Shown here: piece after piece, positions 1 through 5,579 of the stretch
How positions within the stretch are numbered: the stretch's first letter is position 1
How the letters are laid out: every line of letters begins with the position of its first letter
Assembly: GCA_007123455.1 (NCBI GenBank)
Contig: SKKZ01000247.1
Location: 1 to 7,282, forward strand
DNA: 7,282 bases
Source of the DNA: Coriobacteriia bacterium
GTDB lineage: Bacteria; Actinomycetota; Coriobacteriia; Anaerosomatales; SLCP01
Direction of reading: 5' to 3'
Translations under genes and position numbers: made by a program
The notes under the pieces: generated by a model
Seen by the model: the letters and a program-made list of their open reading frames with translations, nothing else
Database searches by the model: none
Told to the model about the DNA's origin: nothing

Positions 1-792
1 CACGAAGTCGAACCCCCTGGGCAGGCCCCCGGTGGGGACGAGGCGCTTGAACTCCTCGATCTCCGCGCTATAGACCTTCAGTCGACGGTTGTTGCTGTCC
101 GAGACCCAGACCTCGTCGTTCAATATCTTCACGCTGTTCGGGAACTGGAAGAGCTCCGGATCGGACAATGCGCTCTGAGCGAAGCCTGTGATGCCCCTCG
201 ACCTGACGAAGTCGCCGTCTGGGTCGAACGCCAGCACTCGGTGAGATGCGAGTAGATCGGTGACGTACATCGTCCCGTCACGATCGAACGCGATGGCCAC
301 GGGCACCCACTGAACGTCGCCCGTCTCGAACGTCGGCAGTTCTTCTTCGGGCAGGTTGGGATCGAACTCACCGATGTAAGCGCCATCGATATCGAAGATC
401 TGCACCGCCCGTGCGCGCCGATCGGAAATGTACAGATTGCCATCCAGGGGGTTGCGCGCGATGTACAGCGGCGTTATGAGTTCCTCGTCGCCGAACGTGA
501 AGTCCAGCACGCCTTCGGTCGTGAAGACAAAGACGCGACCTAGCCTGGAGTCCGCCACGTACACGCGTCCCACATCTGCAAGGACGCCGAGCGGGTACAC
601 AAGGCGCTGCTCCTCCGAGCCGCTGAATGAATACAGGTGCTCGGGTTGGGTAAGCACATCGGTGGCGACCCGGATGAACGGAATATCGAGCCTGCGAGTC
701 ACGCGGTAGTTGATGATGGTCGCGGCCAAGAGCAGCAACAGGATAAGCAGCACCGCGATGATAGCTATGAGCCTCTTGCGGCGCTTGGTCAC
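1..792 (-). CDS. NHL-repeat beta-propeller protein, membrane-anchored (3' end outside window)
   Basis: Partial gene: 264 codons are visible from a GTG start and the reading frame is still open at the left edge. Residues 1-8 are basic (MTKRRKRL) and residues 9-28 form one strongly hydrophobic segment, so the protein is probably anchored in the membrane with its body outside. The body shows NHL-type blades at about residues 66-96 (GRVYVADSRLGRVFVF), 107-143 (GNLYISDRRARAVQIFDIDG), 163-196 (GTMYVTDLLASHRVLAFDPDG) and 217-251 (DEVWVSDSNNRRLKVYS), with a fifth beginning at LPRGFDFV, as in six-bladed NHL propellers. The start is the first possible one after an in-frame TAA, and AGGTG lies 5 nt before it. 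It sits 40 bp downstream of the TPR gene, so the two are probably co-transcribed. NHL propellers bind proteins or ligands; the partner here is inferred to be the electron-transfer machinery. The exact function is unknown. Confidence 0.85.
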   Translation of the reverse strand, partial: MTKRRKRLIAIIAVLLILLLLLAATIINYRVTRRLDIPFIRVATDVLTQPEHLYSFSGSEEQRLVYPLGVLADVGRVYVADSRLGRVFVFTTEGVLDFTFGDEELITPLYIARNPLDGNLYISDRRARAVQIFDIDGAYIGEFDPNLPEEELPTFETGDVQWVPVAIAFDRDGTMYVTDLLASHRVLAFDPDGDFVRSRGITGFAQSALSDPELFQFPNSVKILNDEVWVSDSNNRRLKVYSAEIEEFKRLVPTGGLPRGFDFV

Positions 793-832
793 ACTCGCAC
801 CTGGCCTTCCGTGGTACTCTCGTTAGCGGTCA

Positions 833-1870
833 TTACCGTTCCAGTCGCGAGATCGCATCCTTGATGGCGCCGTTCTCGGGAGCCATCTCCAACGCTTCCC
901 GGTAGACCTCCAGAGCGACGTCCGGCTTACCCATAGCCTCGACGACCTCGGCGTGCAGCACAGCCTTCTCCGCGTCTTCTGGCTCTAGCACCCGCAATAC
1001 GAGTGCGGCCTCCAGCGCGGCATCCGTGTCGCCTCTCTCGAGCGCCTCGTACGCCCGCGCTTCCCACTCTTCCACGGTTCCGAGTGATGCGAGCGCCTCG
1101 GTCGGCATGTCGTTCTCAGGGGCCAGCCTGGCCGCCTCAGCGAAGTGTACCGCTGCGTTTACGCGGTCGTCCATCATCAGATATACCTGGCCCATCTCGT
1201 AGTGGGCCTGAGCGAACGTGGGATCGAACACCAACGCGATCTCGTAGTTCTCAAGTGCCCCTGGCAGCTCTTCGATCCCCTTCAGGGCCAAGCCGAGACC
1301 GAAGTAGTAGTCAGCATTACCCCGGTTGATCCGTATGGCAGCCTTGTAGTACCCGACCGCCTCTTCGTAGCGGTCGGTAGACAGTGCTGACTCCCCTAGA
1401 TAGAAGAAAGCGAGTTCCCGGTGCTCTCCGAGACTCTCGAATTGCCCGCCCTCGGTGTCCTCCAAAATACGGATGAAGTACGAGTCCGCAGTGTGGTAGT
1501 CGTCCTGCATCACAGCGATGATGCCGAGCACAAGATGGGCTCCGGTGTGAGTAGGGTCTATTTCGAGCGCGGCGTTCAGCTCGCGTACGGCCTCTCGATA
1601 TCGTCCCGCCGAAGCAAGCGCTTCACCCAGCCGTACGCGCATCTGGGGGTCTTCGGGCGACTCCTCGACCAGAGCGGAGGCCCCTTCGATGACACGCCAC
1701 GCAGGGTCAGCTGCTCGCTCCATCGCCCTTTGCTGCAAGACCGAATAGCCGAGGTATGCCACAGAACCGACCACGGCGATGGCGAGCACCGCAGTCACCA
1801 CGGCGAGGATGACGTCGATAGCTCCGCTCCGAGGACTGATAGGCGCAGAGAGTTTGGGGTGGGTTTCCAT
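833..1870 (-). CDS. Membrane-anchored TPR-repeat protein
   Basis: The 345-residue protein has a polar N-terminus, one transmembrane segment at about residues 18-44 and then tetratricopeptide repeats to the C-terminus. Clear repeats are at about 75-106 (LGEALASAGRYREAVRELNA), 109-142, 153-184 (YLGESALSTDRYEEAVGYYK), 186-218 and 220-252. A degenerate pair lies at about 268-298 and 302-333. TPR arrays are protein-docking scaffolds, and no enzymatic domain is visible. The ATG at 1870 is preferred because AGGGAG (1881-1886) lies 10 nt upstream. A longer reading from a TTG at 1936 would add 22 residues but would begin inside a terminator U-tract. The TPR gene lies between the 20-heme cytochrome and the NHL gene on the same strand. 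I infer a role in assembling or holding the exported cytochrome system; this is context only. A general secretion or assembly TPR protein is the alternative. Confidence 0.9.
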   Translation of the reverse strand: METHPKLSAPISPRSGAIDVILAVVTAVLAIAVVGSVAYLGYSVLQQRAMERAADPAWRVIEGASALVEESPEDPQMRVRLGEALASAGRYREAVRELNAALEIDPTHTGAHLVLGIIAVMQDDYHTADSYFIRILEDTEGGQFESLGEHRELAFFYLGESALSTDRYEEAVGYYKAAIRINRGNADYYFGLGLALKGIEELPGALENYEIALVFDPTFAQAHYEMGQVYLMMDDRVNAAVHFAEAARLAPENDMPTEALASLGTVEEWEARAYEALERGDTDAALEAALVLRVLEPEDAEKAVLHAEVVEAMGKPDVALEVYREALEMAPENGAIKDAISRLER

Positions 1871-1934
1871 TGAACCAGTTCTCCCTGTTCGTAAGTGGCT
1901 CCAAAGGCGCTCGAGACAGCTCGACACTCCGAAC

Positions 1935-1960
1935 AAAAAGGTCGAGCGAGAAGCCCGACC
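1935..1960 (-). terminator. Intrinsic terminator in the leader of the TPR gene
   Basis: Read on the minus strand, GGTCGGGC (1960-1953), loop TTCTC and GCTCGACC (1947-1940) form an 8-bp stem with one G-U pair, directly followed by TTTTT (1939-1935). It is the best intrinsic terminator in the window. It may end the cytochrome transcript, 115 nt after that stop codon. It also lies only about 10 nt after the predicted start of the TPR-NHL transcript, so it could act as an attenuator. The right arm can alternatively pair over 7 bp with GTCGAGC at 1925-1919. Confidence 0.75.
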
Positions 1961-1975
1961 CCCACGATGGGTTGG

Positions 1976-2004
1976 ACACTAATCTCTGGAAGGTGACTTG
2001 TCAA
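1976..2004 (-). promoter_or_regulatory. Sigma70-type promoter for the TPR-NHL operon
   Basis: On the minus strand a perfect -35 TTGACA (2004-1999) is separated by 17 nt from TAGTGT (1981-1976). The latter keeps the three most important -10 bases (T1, A2, T6). The predicted transcript start is near 1969, giving a leader of about 100 nt before the TPR start codon. It lies in the gap between the cytochrome and TPR genes and points towards the TPR gene. The motif match is visible; activity is inferred. Confidence 0.65.
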
Positions 2005-2058
2005 TCAGATGATGAGGTGACGAGGCTGCGGTCAGAATACCCCGCAAAACAGAGGCCA

Positions 2059-2076
2059 AGGCGTCGCGGAACGCCT
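2059..2076 (-). terminator. Weak hairpin at the end of the cytochrome gene
   Basis: AGGCGT (2076-2071 on the minus strand), a 6-nt loop and ACGCCT (2064-2059) form a 6-bp stem that overlaps the cytochrome stop codon. The only T-rich stretch follows about 8 nt later (CTGTTTTG), so this is a poor intrinsic terminator. It may instead protect the 3' end of the message or be chance. Confidence 0.25.
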
Positions 2077-3745
2077 ATTGCACATCAAAATCGGGGTGGC
2101 AGCGCACGCACAGCTGTGCGCCAGGCCACGGTGCGATCAGCTCGTTCTGGTAGTCGAGCCCGCCATGGCAGTCGTAGCATAGACGCATGTCGTGACCGAG
2201 GGCGGCAGGCGAACCGGTATGGTCGTTTCCATTCCCGTTTCCGAAACGTATCCCCGCGCCGCCACCTGCACCACTAGCCGTACCCGTGGTCCATGTAGCA
2301 TGGCACTCGTAACAACGGTAGGGGCGGCCCACGGCCTCTTCGACCTCGAAGTGCACCGCATGATATGCGTAGCTCATGTGCCGAATCGCTGTGGGGGGCT
2401 TGAGCGACATCTCCGTATGGCACGGGATGCAGTTCTCCTCGACGAGATCGACTCGCTTGGCTTGATCATGGTGGCAATCCTGGCACCAGGAACGATCGTG
2501 ATGGCATATGGCGCAATCCCGCTCCTCGGGTGGACCGAAGTCGCCGTACCCATGCGAGGTCAAGAAGTCCAGAGGATGCGGCATCGGTGTCTGGTGGCAA
2601 CGCTCGCACGAGGGCGAGTCGTGACACGCGTAGCACGTGCCCTCCGCCTCGAGGAAGGGTCCGCCGTGCGTCGAGATGAACGTCGACTCGGTGTGGTCCG
2701 CAGGAATCACGTAGCGGGGTGGCGAGCCGTCGGGCATCGGACGCTGCGCGCGATGGCACGGGACGCAGAAATCGCTCTTGTGACAGAGCGGACAGTACTC
2801 CTCGTCCTCCTCGACCATCCAGCCGTGGTCGCCGTTGATGAACTCGTCGGTGTGGTTATCGGGCACGAGTTCGAACTCGACCGGATGACACGCCAGACAA
2901 TCCTCGGTGGCCACCAGCTCGTCTATCCCGGCGGCATGCTGGAGGCTGTGGCACCGGTAGCAATCGGCCATCGTGTTGTAGACCGTGCCATCGGGCCCGT
3001 GTGGGAAGACCTGGTGGCACGCGGTGCAGCTGTAGTTCAGCGAGAGATGGTCCTCGTGATAGAAGATGATGCGGCCGGGCTCGAAGTCGTCGAAGTCGTC
3101 GTGGCAGAAGACGCACTGTCCCGGCGTGACCGGCCCGCCGAGCGCGATCTCCCACGGCGGGAGGTCCGGGCGAACCGGCAGGTACGAGAGGTAGATCGGC
3201 GGCATCGGGCCGACGTCGACGTCCTGCTCGGCGTGGCACATGTCGCAGTGGACCGGTGCGCTATGGCAGAGCATGCATCCGTTGGTGCCCTCCGCCTCGA
3301 CGGCACGCACGTGTGGTTCGGCATCCCACGTCTCGACGTGCGTGTCGGGGCGCAGCTCGAACTCGGGCGTGTGACACGTTTCACATTCTCCGGATGCAAG
3401 CTGCGGCCCGGAGGCATGCGCAACGCGGTGGCAGGTGAAGCAGACCGCCATCTCGGGCCGGTGCGTCTCGCCCCCCTGGTGAGGCATGACCGGGTGACAC
3501 GACGAGCACGCTACAAGGATGTGCGTGCCGTGGCTGTAGATGAGTCCCGGGGTGTCGGCCTGGTCGAGCTGAAGGTGACACGGGAGGCAGGAGTCCTTCG
3601 TGACCTCACCGGTCAGATCGATGATGGGGATGTCGGTGGCGGCGGTGGTGAGCGTCATGGCCCAGGCAACGACAGTGACAACGAATGCCACGGCGAGGAG
3701 CCATGGCACGCGTCGATGACCGGCTGTCGGTGCCGAGCGTGGCAT
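2075..3745 (-). CDS. Exported multiheme cytochrome c with 20 CXXCH motifs
   Basis: The 556-residue protein has a basic N-terminus and a hydrophobic segment at about residues 14-36, so it is exported by a signal peptide or stays as a signal anchor. There is no lipobox. Twenty CXXCH heme-attachment motifs begin at residues 53, 80, 102, 121, 157, 167, 211, 240, 262, 283, 318, 327, 371, 380, 411, 421, 439, 478, 523 and 546. That is one heme per about 28 residues, typical of long electron-conducting cytochromes. Many extra His residues could be distal ligands. Residues 68-171 and 228-331 look like a duplicated five-heme block. A Gly/Asn-rich linker (about 487-518) precedes the last two hemes. The ATG is preceded by AAAGGG about 9 nt upstream. 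Heme attachment would need a cytochrome c maturation system, not seen here. Extracellular or periplasmic electron transfer is the likely role; electron donor and acceptor are unknown, and it does not look like a known catalytic multiheme reductase. Confidence 0.93.
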   Translation of the reverse strand: MPRSAPTAGHRRVPWLLAVAFVVTVVAWAMTLTTAATDIPIIDLTGEVTKDSCLPCHLQLDQADTPGLIYSHGTHILVACSSCHPVMPHQGGETHRPEMAVCFTCHRVAHASGPQLASGECETCHTPEFELRPDTHVETWDAEPHVRAVEAEGTNGCMLCHSAPVHCDMCHAEQDVDVGPMPPIYLSYLPVRPDLPPWEIALGGPVTPGQCVFCHDDFDDFEPGRIIFYHEDHLSLNYSCTACHQVFPHGPDGTVYNTMADCYRCHSLQHAAGIDELVATEDCLACHPVEFELVPDNHTDEFINGDHGWMVEEDEEYCPLCHKSDFCVPCHRAQRPMPDGSPPRYVIPADHTESTFISTHGGPFLEAEGTCYACHDSPSCERCHQTPMPHPLDFLTSHGYGDFGPPEERDCAICHHDRSWCQDCHHDQAKRVDLVEENCIPCHTEMSLKPPTAIRHMSYAYHAVHFEVEEAVGRPYRCYECHATWTTGTASGAGGGAGIRFGNGNGNDHTGSPAALGHDMRLCYDCHGGLDYQNELIAPWPGAQLCVRCHPDFDVQ

Positions 3746-3830
3746 CTATATGCACCCTTTAAGGGACCAGGCAAGCCAAGAACGCGCCCCCGTACCGGAG
3801 ACGGGAACGCCACACACGTGTCGCAACTGT

Positions 3831-3847
3831 CTCATACATGATATGAG
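3831..3847. promoter_or_regulatory. Inverted repeat overlapping the cytochrome -10: operator candidate
   Basis: CTCATA (3831-3836), a 5-nt spacer and TATGAG (3842-3847) form a perfect 6+6 dyad that covers the -10 hexamer and the predicted start site. A dimeric repressor bound here would block the cytochrome promoter. The core ATGATATG recurs inverted at 3957-3964, 33 bp before the divergent MFS start codon. No regulator gene is present in the window to pair with it. Confidence 0.4.
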
Positions 3848-3867
3848 CAGGGATAATGCCATGTCAA
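3838..3867 (-). promoter_or_regulatory. Sigma70-type promoter of the 20-heme cytochrome gene
   Basis: On the minus strand a perfect TTGACA (3867-3862) is followed after 18 nt by TATCAT (3843-3838), five of six matches to the -10 consensus. The predicted transcript start is near 3831, leaving an untranslated leader of about 85 nt. That leader contains a small CCCGT/ACGGG hairpin (3788-3804) and the palindrome ACACGTGT (3814-3821). Confidence 0.7.
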
Positions 3868-3996
3868 CGTAGGTGCAGGTCGGGGGGATGGGTTGCAGGC
3901 CGGCGGGACGATGTGCGGCGGAACCGGATTCTCTGTATCGCGACGGCGTGATTGCGCATATCATGCCGTGGTGGCACCCCTTCGAAAGTGACGGTC

Positions 3997-5256
3997 ATGA
4001 GACGGATCGACCTGTTCAGAGTAGTCGCTGCACGTTTCCTGTCGCGCGTCGGCAGTGAGGCGGCGTTCTTCGTCGGTGTCTGGGGCAAGGCCGCCTTCGA
4101 CCTTGACGCGACCGCCGGGGATCTCGCCATACTCATGTTCGCCCTCGCCACCGCCTCGCTCCTCGGCAGTGCCGCCGCGGGCGTGCTCATCGACCGCCAC
4201 GGGCCCCGTCTCGTGCTCGGCGTGGCCGAGGTCATCTTCGTGCCCGCGGCACTCGCCTTCATCTTCGCCGAGTCGATGACGGCGCTCGTCGCTATCGCCG
4301 CGGTGTGGGCATTTGTGGGCGCGCCCGTGGTGACCGCCGGGGGCGCGTTCGCCCCCTATCTCACCGAACGTACGTCCGAACTCAAGCGAGTGAACTCTCT
4401 CATCGAAGGGGCAGGCGCGGTGTCGTTCGTCATCGGGCCCGCACTCGGCGCGCTCGTGGTGCGCTACGGCAACATCGACTGGATCTTCGTCATCGACGCG
4501 CTGACGTCCCTTGCCGCTGCCGCGATCGTCTGGCGTGCCCGGCTCGTCCGCGGACCGGAGCCGCGTGACGGCAAGAGCACCCACGCGCTGGCGGAGCTCG
4601 TGGACGGCATGCGGACGGCCTACCGGGTCCGCGCGCTTCGCTACTACGTGCTGGCGGGCACGGTGGTGTGGCTGAGCTTCGGGGCCTTCGGAGTGCTCGA
4701 GCCGCTGTTCTTCCGCGACGTCGTGTTGACCGACATCGAGACGCTCGGATGGGTGAACGCGGTCTTCGGGCTGGGAATCCTTACCGGGGCCGCTATGCTG
4801 CCCCGACTGCGCGCCGGCGTCATCTCGGCACGCGGGCTGGCCGTGGCGGTGATGCTCAGCGGGTTCGGGTCGGTGCTCTACATCGGTACGGCCGACCTGC
4901 GGATCGTGTATCTGGGTGCGCTCGTCTGGGGCACGGTGATCGGGTTGCTCGAGCCGCTGTTGCGCACGCTCATCCACCGGGACGCGCCGCCTGCGACGGT
5001 GGGCCGCGTGATCGGCACCGCCGAGACGCACCGGCGCTTCGGGGAGCTGCTGCCGCTCGCAATCGCGCCGGTGGCGGCGGGCATCATCGGTGTGCAGGGC
5101 ACGATGATCGCCGGCGCTCTGTTCGCGTCGCTCGTCGCGCTGCTCACGCTCGGCGAGGCGCGCGCGATCGACCGCGAGCTCGGCGATCGGCCGGTGCCCG
5201 AGGAGGAGATCGCGACGATCACACCTGCCGAGGAGCCGGTCTCACCGCTGCCGTAG
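3997..5256 (+). CDS. Major facilitator superfamily transporter (EntS/MFS_3-like exporter)
   Basis: The 419-residue protein is of typical MFS length, with hydrophobic segments throughout consistent with about 12 transmembrane helices. The loop after helix 2 carries the MFS signature GVLIDRHGPRLVL (62-74), matching the G-x-L-x-D-R-x-G-x-R pattern of motif A. Residues 133-153 (NSLIEGAGAVSFVIGPALGA) resemble the helix 4-5 region of the enterobactin-exporter-like MFS_3 group. A hydrophilic loop at about 182-205 separates the two halves, and the C-terminal tail is acidic. It is probably a proton-coupled exporter of a small molecule; the substrate cannot be read from sequence. I chose the ATG at 3997: a longer TTG start at 3952 would add 15 residues (RISCRGGTPSKVTV) that are not hydrophobic and have no better ribosome site. 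The site before the ATG (AAGTGA) is weak. The gene diverges from the cytochrome gene. Confidence 0.88.
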   Translation: MRRIDLFRVVAARFLSRVGSEAAFFVGVWGKAAFDLDATAGDLAILMFALATASLLGSAAAGVLIDRHGPRLVLGVAEVIFVPAALAFIFAESMTALVAIAAVWAFVGAPVVTAGGAFAPYLTERTSELKRVNSLIEGAGAVSFVIGPALGALVVRYGNIDWIFVIDALTSLAAAAIVWRARLVRGPEPRDGKSTHALAELVDGMRTAYRVRALRYYVLAGTVVWLSFGAFGVLEPLFFRDVVLTDIETLGWVNAVFGLGILTGAAMLPRLRAGVISARGLAVAVMLSGFGSVLYIGTADLRIVYLGALVWGTVIGLLEPLLRTLIHRDAPPATVGRVIGTAETHRRFGELLPLAIAPVAAGIIGVQGTMIAGALFASLVALLTLGEARAIDRELGDRPVPEEEIATITPAEEPVSPLP

Positions 5257-5335
5257 GGGTGCGGGCGGGAGCAGCGGGAGCCGGCCCGGCCCGAAGCGCC
5301 TCAGCCCGCCTAGGGGGTTCGCGAACGGGCCGTTT

Positions 5336-5471
5336 CGTGACCTCACGGATGACCTCGCCGGCGGGGTCGCCGATGACCCGGGTGAGGTCACCGGTGACCT
5401 CACGTGACCTCACCCGTGACCCCATGTGGGTCACCCGCGAGGCCGCCCGTGACATCGCCCGTGAGGTCACC
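5336..5471. repeat. 12-unit degenerate tandem array built on GTGASSTCAC
   Basis: The 136 bp can be tiled without gaps by 12 units: nine of 12 bp, two of 9 bp (5372-5380, 5427-5435) and one of 10 bp (5393-5402). The full unit is close to CGTGASSTCRCC, where S is G or C. The core decamer GTGACCTCAC or its complement GTGAGGTCAC occurs exactly at 5337, 5382, 5394, 5404 and 5461, so it is a dyad GTGA-SS-TCAC seen in both orientations. Examples of diverged units are CGCGAGGCCGCC (5436) and CGTGACATCGCC (5448). Because the core is nearly self-complementary, the array can fold into many stems on either strand. It could be a multi-site binding region, a REP-like element between convergent genes, or a relic of a coding repeat. 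Confidence 0.8.
5382..5403. repeat. Perfect 22-bp palindrome inside the array
   Basis: GTGAGGTCACC (5382-5392) is followed immediately by its exact reverse complement GGTGACCTCAC (5393-5403), with no spacer. It joins two array units head to head at the point where the 12-bp phasing changes. Nearby, GTGACCC (5416-5422) and GGGTCAC (5428-5434) form a second inverted repeat with a 5-nt loop. Confidence 0.9.
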
Positions 5472-5579
5472 ACTGAGGGGTTTCCAGAACCCCCCGACCT
5501 GGGTGCCTCTCGCGCCCGTCATGGAAGGGACCGGCGCGTCGCGTCACCGGAATGCCCGTTCCCCCGCTCGCGACGACGA

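Larger units (their letters stand above)
5257..5579. other. 323-bp non-coding gap between convergent MFS and Fic genes
   Basis: This gap holds the 12-unit repeat array (5336-5471), flanked by GC-rich sequence. Left of the array are repeated GGCCC runs and the palindrome GTTCGCGAAC (5320-5329). Right of it is a GGGGTT-TCCAG-AACCCC hairpin (5477-5493). No hairpin here has a proper T-tract, so no clear intrinsic terminator serves either gene. Reading frames cross it on both strands but have strongly biased, repetitive Arg/Thr/Val/Pro-rich translations and no ribosome site, so I call it non-coding. Confidence 0.65.

Noticed and set aside
1421..1873. 150-codon plus-strand frame opposite the TPR gene
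   Set aside because: Antisense shadow of well-formed TPR repeats, with no ribosome site or recognisable domain.
2360..2367. Third copy of ATGATATG inside the cytochrome gene
   Set aside because: It lies within conserved coding sequence (around residue 460) and is most simply chance, which also weakens the case for the 8-mer as a specific operator core.
2192..3841. Uninterrupted 549-codon plus-strand frame opposite the cytochrome gene
   Set aside because: It is antisense to a gene with 20 clear CXXCH motifs. The translation is a biased Val/Arg-rich string without domains, as expected from codon bias in GC-rich DNA.
3850..3996. Promoter for the MFS gene
   Set aside because: The only -10-like sequence (TATCAT at 3959-3964) lacks any -35 at suitable spacing, so I do not list one.
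3961..5031. 356-codon minus-strand frame opposite the MFS gene
   Set aside because: Its translation is a charged, His/Arg/Glu-rich string without hydrophobic core, while the plus strand encodes a convincing membrane transporter.
5336..5471. Array considered as CRISPR
   Set aside because: Units are 9-12 bp and adjoin each other; there are no unique spacers and no cas genes nearby.
5219..5473. 84-codon minus-strand frame covering the repeat array
   Set aside because: It has a GTG start without a good ribosome site, overlaps the MFS 3' end, and its apparent tetrapeptide pattern comes from the DNA repeat and loses phase at the 10-bp unit.
5477..5493. GGGGTT-TCCAG-AACCCC hairpin as terminator for MFS or Fic
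   Set aside because: The stem is good, but neither strand has a T-tract following it.
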